A stretch of DNA of 27,667 nucleotides from Proteromonas lacertae (taxonomy: Eukaryota > Sar > Bigyra > Opalinata > Proteromonadidae): positions 1-27,667 of the forward strand of contig NGBS01000388.1 of assembly GCA_002245135.1 (NCBI GenBank). Reading direction: 5' to 3'. Numbering within the stretch: position 1 is the first letter of the stretch; every line of letters starts with the position of its first letter. Under the pieces are notes generated by a model, which did no database searches, was not told where the DNA came from, and saw only the letters and a list, made by a program, of their open reading frames with translations. Of this stretch, positions 1-10,113 are shown in pieces. A program made the translations under genes and the position numbers.

Positions 1-3000
1 TACTAATCTTTCAAACAACGATCTAGTTAAATTATATTTATTCTCTAAATTGAAATTTACTACTGAAGGTCTTAATTGTTTATGATCTCCAATCAATATC
101 AAATGTTTCAATGATTCACACAACAATGATAAAGTGTGAGCTTCTAATACTTCTCCTGCTTCTTCTATTACTATCACTTCAATTCCTAACTCATTAATGG
201 TATCTATTAATTTAGCTGCTCCAGTAGTTGTCATTCCTATCATTTTTTGTATTTCTTAATCTTTGTCTTTCTATTTCACAGTTAATCATCTCCGATTTTT
301 CTGATAATTCTTTATAGATTTCAAATTGCTTAAATTTATCTCCATTTTGTTGATGATAATAATTATTTATCCATTTGTTGCTCAAATTAATTCTATCATT
401 ATGCTCTAATAGCCATATTCCACTCTTTATTTCTACTGACATATATTGATCAAAGTGTTTTCTATAAATCTCTACATATTTTGGAATGTATTTTGTATAA
501 ATCTTATAGAATTCATCAACTTTGTGTAATTTGATCTCATCATTTATATCAATAGATATTTCATATTCTGAGTAATGTACTTGGTTGAACCAATTAATAA
601 ACATTTCATTCATTTTCTTCTTCTTTTCTTCTTTTTCTCTAATCAGCTTATTTTTTGAAAACTCATTCCTGATGAGTGAACTTGGTATAGAGGATCATTA
701 TATAAACTCATCTTTTCTTTATCAATAAAATCATTTAATGGCATATCTTTGCTTGATTTATAAATTCTATTAAATTCTTCTGCAGTGATATATGGAAGAG
801 GATCAAGTGGCTTTAGTTCATTCAAATTGTATTTCTCTTCTTTATTTATAACTTCTGCATCACATAAATCGCTAAATCTAATTGGTTTTTCTGCTTTCTT
901 CTTATATTCAGAAAAAGTTTGATGTAATTCAGACGATAATTTACAAACCTATAAGCAAAATGAATGATTTATATTTAATACACGTCTATTCATTTCTTCA
1001 TAATCTCTGTCTAAACGGTATCTATTCCTTTTACTCGAATTATAATATGAATATTCTTCTAGTCTTTCTGATTTACATCTACCTCCTATTCTTACTAATT
1101 CTCCTGGTTTTAACACATCAGTAAATGTTTCAAGAAATTGATCCAGTGCATGATTTGTATAACAAACTATTAAAATGGGACTTTTATATTTATGATTATC
1201 TAATAAAATTTTTACCGCTAATGAACCAACGTATGTTTTACCTGTTCCTGGAGGTCCCTATATAAATATATCATTAATACTATTATACTTGAACTAGACT
1301 GATTTCTTTCGTTAACATGTTCTTCAATGCTTCTAGTTGACTATCATCTAAACTTTTGCATTCTTCATAACTAGGCCATTTATCAAGTATACTAAGATGT
1401 TCATAATCAGGAAACACAGATTTCATTTTATATGAAGTTGATGGTTTAATATATGATGGATAAGATATTTTCTTCTTTCCATCAACTAAATTGGATTTGA
1501 ATGGTAATTTATATTCTGCATTTAATAATTTTTTGCTTAAAGACATCAGAGTATATTTCTATTCAATTATATTAATAATATATATACGTATGCTTCAAAA
1601 AATATCTCTGGAGATTCTGCCATTTGATATAATATTTTATAATCCAACATTCTACAAAATGATTCACCTGTATTTAACAGTTTTATTGTAATTTTTGATT
1701 TGCTATTATTATCTTTTTCATTTTCCAACTCTTTTCTATCTTCAACAGTACACCATATTAGTGTTTTAAAGTTATCATTACTTAAACATAATAAAGCACC
1801 ATATTTTAATCGTTTTCTAAAAATAATTTACAAATTAGAAAATATATATACGAAAATTTCCATTTCAGTTTAGCATATGGTTTATCAAACTCTATTTCAT
1901 ATAGCAACCCTTTCCTACTATCAAAATTAAATGATTTACACTTGACGTTCTTGTAAGAGAAGCAAAACATTCTATTCTTACCATCTACTTTTGAAAGAGA
2001 GGCAATCTATTCATATATATATATATATATAAATTTCATAATATAAATAATACAGTTACAGTTTGTTGTAATGGCAATAACACATCTGCTCTCAATAACA
2101 AATAATGAGTTATTAAATATTCTCTAACACTGTTATAGTCTTTTAATTTATTCTCTCTAAGCATAGAATATATCAAATCTTCATTGCAATGTATTTCTTC
2201 ATTTGTTGGAATTATAGGAAGCTGTTCAATCAAATTAATATCAGAATCATAAAATATTAAATAATTCTTTATTATACTGTAATATGTGTGTAATTCTGAA
2301 CATAAAACATGTTTAAGTGGAGTTAATTTATCTATGATTGTTTTAATTGAATTATAATCCCATTTCTTTTTTATATCTGTTTGATATACTGAAATAAAAC
2401 AAATAGAATGGAGTAAATTATCATCTATTGCCTTATCATTACCAATCCCTATAACGTATATCTCATTAGAATATTTTTCACATAAACTAATTGTATATGA
2501 AGTGATTATATTCTTACAATTATCAAAAGATTTAAAAATTCGAAGTATATCACAATATATTCTGTTTGAATTATATTCATTGTAGAATATATAGAAGAGC
2601 GCGAGATAATATGATGTAAGATTGGGATTATTTTCACTTACAATTATACATTTATACAAATACCGATCAATAAACAACTTTGCCGATTTCATCCAATTTT
2701 CTAAGGTATTTGAATCAAAGTCTGTTTTAAAACTATTTACTATTCGAATTAAATAGTTTACTTCACCATATTTACTAAAATCGAAAGTTCCGCTTTGTTT
2801 CTTTTTCCTTTTTGCAAGGAAAAATTTGTCTTGTGAAGATAATATACCATTCATATCTGTTATATAACATTCTTTATCATTTTTCATTTTGTACAACATT
2901 AAGTCAGCTACTTTAATTTTACATCCATCTAATGATACAATATTGATTTTATCTCTCAATATTTTCATAAATTCTATATAATCAATTAATCTATTTACTC

Positions 3001-3169
3001 TAACCACAACTATATTACCGTCGCTGTATTGAACTTTTGTTTTAATAATTTCTTGGTCTATATGTTCACTAGACTTCTTGTTTTTGTTACAAGGCATGAC
3101 AGTCTTTACAGCAGATGAGATTTTTGAGAATGTAATAAATGTGTCAAACAGAATGTCATAATTACACAA
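1..3169 (-). CDS. ZNFX1-like SF1 RNA helicase, partial at the window edge
   Basis: Superfamily 1 helicase of the NFX1-type zinc-finger protein 1 group, which acts on RNA in small-RNA and antiviral pathways. Seen after removing five introns (2007-2053, 1817-1851, 1559-1587, 1258-1288, 949-981): an N-terminal region ending in the family-like stretch YLITHYLLLRADVLLPLQ, then FFEAYKYTL, the Q-motif region LDDSQLEALKNML, Walker A GPPGTGKT (split after VQ by an intron), the diagnostic VCYTNHALDQFLE, TTTGAAK, the Walker B variant VIEEAGEVLEAH and motif III LIGDHKQLRPS. The frame is then cut by the window start, so the remaining helicase motifs and any zinc fingers are not seen. Start chosen: the ATG at 3169. 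Two single-base frame breaks lie in A-runs near 647 and 247; they could be assembly indels or real damage. Family call is secure; precise role is inferred. Confidence 0.85.
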
Positions 3170-3284
3170 AATTACAGATTTGGTTATGAGATATACATGA
3201 TATTGTTTATTAATGATTTATTTATATAACATATTAATATACAATATGAAACAATTAAATTACACTGTACTATTTATAATTACA

Positions 3285-4514
3285 TTAATTCTCACTCCAT
3301 ATAGTAAAAATAGTCTTTATATCTTCCATCCCTTCTTTATAACTTTTAGGAATATAATAACAATCATGTTTATATTCCTTCATTAAATTACCAATTTGAT
3401 GTAAAGAATTATCACCATAACAATGGATTATAATCACAATTTCTATATATTATTATTATTATTATTATTATATACTATTATCAATACTATTCATGAAACT
3501 TTTATTTTTATGAAACATATATTTTGACATTTGTGTATTAAATAACAATGAAAATGTTCTTAAAACATATATATACGTTGAATTTTTATTTGATGATGAT
3601 ACTCTTGATCTAGTTGGAGATGAAGTGATTGACGTTGTTTTGTTATTCCAACTATTATTATATTCATAATTATTAATCTTATCAATCACTTGAAATGCAA
3701 TACATTCATAATCCTTGGATATAAACAACAAGAATTCATTATTACTATTGTCTGATGGGTATGTTAATCCATAGGTTACTGGTATTATGTTGTTATTTAT
3801 ATATTTAATCAACTTCTTATCTTCATCAGGAATGATTGATTGTAAATAATCATCATCCTATTATATATATATAAGCTATTAATACTCTTTCTAAAAAATG
3901 CCAATGTTGTACACCTGGTGTATAATCTTTTATTTCACTCCATTTGTTATTCCATAGATGTAACCGACATAATTCAATTTGATCTACATATTATTATATT
4001 ATATAGTAAATATACTATTATATTCTTCATATCCTATAGTATTACAACCTATTTGAATATTAGTAGTTTTTTCTATTATTGGAGATGATTCACAAAACAG
4101 TAGAATTCTACAATTCTCAACATCTCTTGTTCTTAATATACTAGTAGTAATAATGAATATGCAATTTGAACAATTACGAATTAGGACATCACCTTCACAA
4201 GCTCCAATCAAAATAATACAATCTTTACACTGATCTATATATACAGCTGCTGTAGCATCACAAACGTATATATGAGAATTAAAACAGTTGCTTATATGAA
4301 AAATTTGAAAATATAAAGATCTAAAAATTGAAATTATCTGAAAAATATATAATATATACCCTGGCTCAATATAATTTGTACAATTAGACTTATCTACACA
4401 AGTAAAATTTAAATTGTTAATATTCTGAGGTGGATTAATAATCGGACGAGGTTCTCTTTTCATTCTTGGTAGTTTAATATCTCCTGGCCTTAGAGTTGAA
4501 TGTTTACAACCCAT
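3285..4514 (-). CDS. RP2: RP2-like protein (TBCC domain, ARL3 GAP)
   Basis: Homologue of retinitis pigmentosa 2 protein, a GTPase-activating protein for ARL3 that releases lipidated cargo in the cilium. The start is the ATG at 4514, because the product then begins MGCKHS, the expected N-myristoylation plus palmitoylation signal. Four introns (4321-4359, 3984-4015, 3858-3885, 3443-3475) give 365 residues; human RP2 has 350. The TBCC domain shows alternating C-rich strands (VYIDQCKDCIILIGACEGD, LIRNCSNC, SSPIIEKTTNIQIGC). The arginine of LIRNC sits where the RP2 GAP arginine finger is expected. WNNKWSEIKDYTP matches the linker that follows TBCC. The C-terminal part resembles the NDK-like domain and ends FTIWSEN; it carries a Ser/Thr/Asn-rich insert. 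Tandem with the helicase gene (about 115 bp apart) and divergent from NSF. Confidence 0.9.
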
Positions 4515-4649
4515 AATACTCAAAAATGGTTATGTGATGGATATAGTCAGATAATTAAAAAAAGATGCGTTATAAATATGTGAGTAAGCCAAAAATATTT
4601 TCATTGACCAGATTGATTTGTTTTATATCTTTCTTGAAAACTCATTAAT
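4515..4649. promoter_or_regulatory. divergent RP2/NSF promoter interval
   Basis: This 135-bp AT-rich gap separates the start codons of RP2 (minus) and NSF (plus), so it must hold both 5' ends and probably a shared bidirectional promoter. I see no recognisable TATA, initiator or factor site that stands out against the base composition. The role is inferred from position only. Confidence 0.45.
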
Positions 4650-6967
4650 ATGTCAGTGGTTACTTTAAAATGTATTGGTTTAACGAGCAACAAACTTGCG
4701 TATTGCTATTTGATTATATCTATATCTTTAGAATGACTAATTTTGCTTATGTTAATCCAGCTGATTTCAGTACAGTATATCTATCTCCATAATTCTTCCT
4801 TAGTTATGTGCCTCTGTAAAGAAAGATCCAAATGAAACTGAAGTTCAAGAATATGGTCTTCTTATTCAAATTAATGACGGCTATGTATTTTCTGCATTGT
4901 ATAATTACTCTAATTATTACGAATAACTATATGAATAGATCATTACCTGAATGTGAGAAAGGATCAATTATGTTCAATGCTTTACAAAGAAGAACAGCCA
5001 CATTGAAGATGAATGATGGATTGAAAATCAAGCCTTTCATGGCAAAGTCATCAAATTTCCCATTACTCTCAATTGCATTTGAATTAGATCTATTAGTGAA
5101 AGGTAAGACTTCACAGAAGATATATCAAGCAGAAGATTTGTCTAAAATGCTTCATGAACGTTTCACCAACATGGTGTTTGCCGTAGATCAAATATTAGCA
5201 ATGGATGTAGATAATATAGCTGTGAAATTGCAAGTAAAATCAATACAACATGTAGAATTAGATAAATCAACACCAGATTCACCATTAGGTATTACAATGG
5301 GTCAATTTATTAAAGGAACAATAGCAACCTATTCCAAAGCAAAAGATGCACCAATCAAAATTGAAGGTGGATCTCAAGCTAGAGGTTTGAGTATGTTAGA
5401 TCGTGGATTTAACTTTAATTCAATGGGTATTGGTGGTTTAGATAAAGAATTCAGTGATATATTTCGTCGTGCATTTGCTAGTAGAGTTTTCCCACCAGAT
5501 ATTGTCAGAAAGATGGGTGTAAATCATGTAAGAGGTATGTTATTATACGGTGCTCCTGGTTGTGGTAAAACATTAATAGCTCGTCAATTAGCTAAAGCAT
5601 TGAATGCTCGTGAACCAAAGTTAGTCAGTGGTCCAGAAATCTTAGATAAATATGTAGGTCAATCTGAAGCTAATATTAGAGCATTATTTGAAGATGCTGA
5701 GAAGGAACAAGCAGAAATGGGTGATAATAGTGAATTACATATTATTATATTTGATGAAATAGATGCAATCTGTAAAGCAAGAGGTAGTACCAGTGATGGT
5801 AGTGGTGTGCATGATTCAATTGTCAATCAATTATTAGCAAAGATTGATGGTGTAGATTCATTGAATAATGTGTTGATTATGGGTATGACAAATCGTAAAG
5901 ATTTGATTGATCCTGCTTTATTAAGACCTGGTAGATTTGAAGTTCATATTGAAATTGGTTTGCCTGATGAAGCTGGCAGAATACAGATATTGAATATTCA
6001 TACAGCTAAAATGAGAGAGAATAATATATTATCTAGTAATGTATCAATTCCAGATTTAGCTGCAAGAACAAAGAATTTTACTGGTGCAGAAATCGAAGGT
6101 TTAGTGAAGAGTGCTGCTTCTTTTTCATTTGAAAGACAAGTCGATGTTAATAATCTTAAGAAAGTAGATCCAAACAATTTGAAAGTAGAAAAAGTTGATT
6201 TTGATCGAGCTCTTGAAGAAGTTCATCCAGCCTTTGGTTTAGAGAAGGAAGAATTGTCAATATATTTCCGTAATGGTATTATTAATCATGGCAGTATATT
6301 TGCTAATACCAAAGTAATGTTAGATCAATTGGTACATCAAGTTAGAACATCTGAAAAAACACCATTAATGAGTGTTATACTAAGAGGACCACCAGGCTGT
6401 GGTAAAACTGCATTAGCTGCTAAGATTGCAGTAGAAAGCGAATTTCCATATGTTAAGATTATTACTGCTGATAGTTTATTAGGTTATAATGAGAATTCAA
6501 GAGCTGGTAAAATAACAAGTGCATTTACTGATGCTTATAAAACACCATTGAGTATGATTATCTTAGATGATATTGAGAGATTAATGGATTATGTAGCATT
6601 AGGTCCAAGATTCTCCAACACTATACTACAAGCCTTGTTAGTATTAGTTAAGAAAATTCCTCAATCTGAAGGCAGAAGGTTATTAGTCATTGGTACTACA
6701 TCTATTCCACAAAGATTAGCTGAATTAGGTTTAATGGATTCATTCAATGTTCAATTAGACGTTCCATTACTTACAGAAAAAGAAGAATTAGAAAAAGTGT
6801 TTGAAAGTGTTGGAGGTATTAAAGAAGAAGAATTGGATAAATTTACTAGTGCAATTAGAGATCCAATACCAATTAAGAAGCTTATGATGTTAAGTGAAAT
6901 GGCTCGTGATGATAATGGTAATATTGAATATGATAAGTTCCAAGAATGTATTTTATTAAATAATTAA
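4650..6967 (+). CDS. NSF: NSF / Sec18 AAA ATPase
   Basis: N-ethylmaleimide-sensitive factor, the hexameric ATPase that with SNAP disassembles SNARE complexes after membrane fusion. Three introns (4700-4731, 4775-4803, 4899-4938) must be removed. The true start is then the ATG at 4650 and the product has 738 residues, the normal family length. The N domain begins MSVVTLKCIG and includes LAMTNFAYVNPADFS. D1 has GAPGCGKT near residue 267, GPEILDKYVGQSEANIR, Walker B IIIFDEIDAI, the second region of homology GMTNRKDLIDPALLRPGR and the preceding linker GIGGLDKEFSDIFRRAFASR. D2 has GPPGCGKT near residue 546 and ILDDIERLMDYVALGPRFSN. The last 107 bp are duplicated at 13616-13722. Ends in TAA. Unbroken and convincing. 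Confidence 0.97.
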
Positions 6968-7270
6968 CTCCTTAATACATATATATTATTAAATATCATT
7001 CTTTATTCAATTCTATTTTGAAAATATTCGAGAAAAAGCTTGAAATTAATTTTTGACTGAATTGTGAATGAAAAGACTTTTAATAGTATTAATTATAGTA
7101 GCTTTTGCATTTGCTGATGAAGCTACTGATGAATTGGCAAATAAAAACCTCGCAACTGAAATAATGGACCCAGAACAAGAAACTTATGGAGTTACAGAGT
7201 TAAATCATACAACCTTCAATGACGCTGTTGATGGAGTTCATTTTGCTGCTGTTTTATTCTATGGAAAGAA
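6861..7270 (+). repeat. 410-bp direct repeat, copy A
   Basis: Bases 6861-7270 match 13616-14025 over 410 bp with two mismatches that I can see, both inside the NSF tail. The block spans the NSF 3' end, the intergenic gap and the first 203 coding bases of an ERp29-like gene. Because NSF is whole only here, this locus holds the older NSF-ERp29 neighbourhood; the other copy starts abruptly inside NSF. Confidence 0.95.
7068..7270 (+). pseudogene. ERp29-like gene, 5' fragment (copy A)
   Basis: Identical over its length to the start of the intact gene at 13823: signal peptide MKRLLIVLIIVAFAFADE, then the first part of the thioredoxin-like domain to LFYGK. At 7270, one codon before the CLYC active-site motif, homology to the intact gene ends and the frame meets a stop at once (KKH, then TAA). 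The following DNA belongs to a protein kinase. It lies about 100 bp after NSF with the same intergenic sequence as the intact copy, so it may still be transcribed, but it cannot give a folded thioredoxin domain. Confidence 0.9.
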
Positions 7271-7570
7271 GCATTAATATTAAGAAGACTTATCCATCCC
7301 AATCTCCTTCATTATTACAATACTTTTGTACAACAAAGAGTACATATGAATTTTAGTTTTTATGTAGAAGTTAAATATTGTAATGAAATGTGAAGCAAAT
7401 AGTGATTTAGATCAATTGATAGAATATAAAAAATAAAGAAATTATCAATATGAAGAAAAGTATATATGGATTTTTCTCTCAAAGTTAATAGACCCTAAAA
7501 TTGGTGATTTAGGAACTTCAAAGTTATTACAGAAAAATGAATACTATTGTACAAGTCAAATCGGAACTCC
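7271..7570 (+). pseudogene. NEK-like protein kinase fragment
   Basis: From the first base after the 410-bp repeat the DNA reads ALILRRLIHPNLLHYYNTF (helix C to strand 4 of a kinase). A likely intron (GTACAT...GTAG, about 7349-7376) follows, then KLNIVMKCEANSDLDQLIE (hinge) and, after a break, PKIGDLGTSKLL and SQIGTPL (DFG-like segment and activation loop). This order is typical of NEK-type kinases. The catalytic loop HRDLKxxN is missing between hinge and DFG segment, and in-frame stops occur, one at YKK-stop-RNYQ. No glycine loop or C-lobe remains. A dead gene piece; kinase assignment is good, NEK subfamily is likely. Confidence 0.75.
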
Positions 7571-7688
7571 ACTCTAGCGAACATATCATTATTCTAACGC
7601 CTAAACAGCATGAAAAAAAGAAAGAAAATTTCATTTTAATAAAGATTTTTAAAGCATATAATAATAATAGATATAGTAATAATCATAA

Positions 7689-8204
7689 TCATAAAAATTC
7701 ATCCAAATCAAAGTCTAACACTTCTATAGTTTCCTCATTTCCTCCTTCATTTTCATCATAATCTTGTACATTACCATCTACTGGATAAAGCAACACATTT
7801 TTGTCTTCATCAAATAATAAAAACTTTGTCTTTGGATATGTTGAAGATAATTGCTGAACATCATGCTTATAAAACAAGACTATAACAATATTATAAATAG
7901 TAAAATACGAAGTTTCTGATGTTGTCAAAAATTTCACTAAATTTAATTAAAAGAAATTCTCCTTTATAACTATCTTCATCATAATTGAACATTATATTTT
8001 CTACATATTCTGTATCTAATCCAAAGTCCTACATAATAACTAAATGATATAAAACTTTTTCTAAAATTTCATATTTTTTGTGTAATTGTAATTGTATCTT
8101 AGATGTATTACACATCTGTTTTAAAATATTACCTAAAGAAGAGGTTTCACTAATTAAACCATCTGTGACTAGAACCTCATAGAATATATCACTGTTTTCA
8201 CAGA
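7689..8204 (-). pseudogene. unrecognised acidic-tailed protein, probably broken
   Basis: Unrecognised. The minus strand carries protein-like sequence in two or three pieces. An upstream piece (about 8204-7935) starts after an apparent TAG acceptor with VCENSDIFYEVLVTDGLI, continues through a lysine- and leucine-rich stretch and reads FGLDTEYVENIMFNYDEDS; an in-frame TAG lies just before it. A short candidate intron at about 7877-7905 precedes a downstream piece reading LFYKHDVQQLSSTYPKTKF, then FLLFDEDKNVLLYPVDG and an acidic C-terminus that ends DLDEFL plus TGA at 7689. The pieces are one base out of phase across the candidate intron. Codon use looks like real genes, so this is probably a decaying host gene and not a chance frame. 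No domain assigned. Confidence 0.45.
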
Positions 8205-8478
8205 CTATATATATTGCGATGCATTATATACTTTTTAAGTCAACTGATGACTTTCGGATATTGACATATAACTGAATGTCTTCGATGTCTGACTGTATAC
8301 AACTTAAGCACACTATATTATATTATTGTATAAAGAATACAGTTTTTACATAGGTCATGATACGTATTCATAATTATTTGATGAGAAAGAGAAAGAAGTA
8401 TGTTTTGTCAAATCAAATTTTCAAATCCTTTTTTTGCATTATTTCTTTTTTCTTCGCATAACCAACATATATTAAAGA

Positions 8479-8991
8479 ATGACATTAACACAAGCTGATT
8501 ATGTTGTTTACAAAGACTCATTTCTAGCTTTTAATAAAGACAGAAGTGGAACAATCCATATATGTGAATTAGAACAGGTTTTAGAAGGTATTAATTCTTT
8601 TTTCATTATATGATATAAATAGCTATTGGACAAAAACCAACGGAAGAGGAGTTATTTCAAATGATTGCTGAAATTGATGACGTCATGAGTGGAGCTATTG
8701 ATTTTAGTGAATTTTTACAAGTGATAGAGAACTAAAAAGATAGAGCTGCTGTATTTGGAGATGAGAGTGATACAAATATATTTTCTTTGTTAATTTAAAA
8801 CTAGTTGATGCATTTGTTGCTTGTGAAGAAAATTTAGATAAAAGTAGTCATGTATCAAGAGATACATTAGTGAAAATCATCAAAAATGACTTTGGTTTAA
8901 CACTAAACATAAAAAACTAATAAATGAAGTAGATTCAGATGGTAGAGGAGAAATTGAATATGATGAGTTTAAGCAGTTAATGAGTATTTAG
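8479..8991 (+). pseudogene. EF-hand protein (calmodulin/centrin-like), broken
   Basis: A four-EF-hand calcium sensor of calmodulin/centrin type. The first exon starts at the ATG at 8479 (MTLTQADYVVYKDSFLAF) with loop 1 FNKDRSGTIHICEL. A clean intron at 8588-8622 leads to GQKPTEEELFQMIAEID, followed by a degenerate second loop. EFLQVIEN is followed by an in-frame TAA. A second intron seems to end at CTAG near 8805, but its donor is not the usual GTAT. After VDAFVACEENLDK and DTLVKIIKNDFGLTLNIK, one base is missing in an A-run near 8918. The best loop, EVDSDGRGEIEYDEF, follows in the shifted frame to a TAG at 8991. One nonsense codon, one frameshift and a poor donor suggest a pseudogene. Confidence 0.8.
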
Positions 8992-9207
8992 AATAGATGA
9001 ATTTTATATGTGTTTGATTTTAAAAATCTAGTTTGTTTTTTTACATTAATATATATATATATATCCTTATGGTTTATTGGAGAGATTTAAAACAAAAATT
9101 ATTCATAATATAATAAAATAAACATAGATTGAGTAATTTAAGGATTTATCTCATTTCCTTCATCATCTATAAATACAATATACAATATAATATATATATA
9201 TATACTA

Positions 9208-10055
9208 TCATGAATTTCTAATCTTTTCATCTAATCCATCACTATTATCAACTCTCTTATCAGTATTAATATCTTTATCTTCACTTAAATATCGTCAATC
9301 TGGTAATACATTCTTATATGTCAAATTTATTCTGTTTATGAAGATCAGGAGTTAAATGTAATTCATATTTAGGTTGATACCATTCAATAAACTAATTATA
9401 AGGAATATTATTATTCAAAGTCTCATCACCTGATATTGGCTGGAAATGAATTATACATTGTTCGATTACTTGCTCAAATATTGATTCATAACTGTCATCA
9501 GTTATATCATCATCCAATGGGATATTGACTACATATTTTTACCTTTTCCTACACCGATTTCATCAATTCTTCCTGTTGCTGTGAAGAAATCACCGTATTT
9601 ATGAAATAACATTGTCAATACTCTGTGTGATTTAAACGAATTGCAGCAACAATTGAAGCACCTGTATATTTGTAGCAAAATGTGTACATTCCATCAAATA
9701 CTGCATTATCGGTTCTATCACCAATTGAAACTATATTAATAATAGCAATTAAAAAATATGAATATTAATTTTTATACATTTATGCATTTGACTAGTAGAT
9801 GTTGAATGTAGGGAAGTAATTTTAGATAAAAAATCAACAACCATGAAAACTAGATAATTCTTCATATGATGCAATATGTGGTTTATATATAGTTAAAATA
9901 ATTTAATTAATATATAAACTTCCATTTTATGATATAAACTATAACTAACTAACAAATGATGAGCTAATTTTATTCTTTGTAAGTTCATTGGATGATTTGG
10001 TTCATAATGATAATAGCCAATATCTTCTATTGATGAATAATCATCATAAAATCAT
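9208..10055 (-). pseudogene. class I histone deacetylase remnant
   Basis: Reading the minus strand from about 10045, fragments follow the order of RPD3/HDAC1-type enzymes: DIGYYHYEPNHPMNLQRIK, LLVSYSLYHKMEVY, KPHIASYEELSSFH, then VFDGMYTFCYKYTGAS, LFHKYGDFFTATG, IDEIGVGKGK, PLDDDITDDSYESIF, FIEWYQPKYELHLTP and a charged tail with DKRVDNSDGLDEK, stop at 9208. These match class I HDAC motifs such as HPMKPHRI, FHKYGEYFPGTG and DIGAGKGK. The catalytic segments around HHAKK...GFCYVND, the metal-binding DxDxHHGDG strand and GGGGYT are absent. The frame changes several times, with stops. It cannot be an active deacetylase. Likely a dead copy, with the working gene elsewhere. Confidence 0.85.
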
Positions 10056-10113
10056 TATCTGAAAGAAATATAAAAAACGAATATAATTTTGAAATATCAA
10101 ACAAGTTTGACAA

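Noticed and set aside
4515-4523. RP2 start upstream of MGC
   Set aside because: The upstream codon is TTG. Starting at the ATG at 4514 gives the required N-terminal MGC.
4832-4938. NSF start at 4832 with a hydrophobic N-terminal segment
   Set aside because: The apparent membrane segment is translation of an intron (4899-4938). Splicing gives the normal NSF N domain from 4650.
8684-8691. TGACGTCA (CRE-like) palindrome
   Set aside because: It lies inside EF-hand codons, and similar ACGTC words occur at other unrelated places, so no regulatory claim is made.
7271-8930. In-frame TAA/TAG at positions expected to be Gln in three frames (kinase piece, minus-strand unknown, EF-hand)
   Set aside because: This suggested a ciliate-type code with TAA/TAG read as Gln. 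The intact genes (NSF, RP2, ERp29-like, pseudokinase-LRR) have no internal TAA or TAG and end in TAA or TGA, so nonsense decay of CAA/CAG is simpler.
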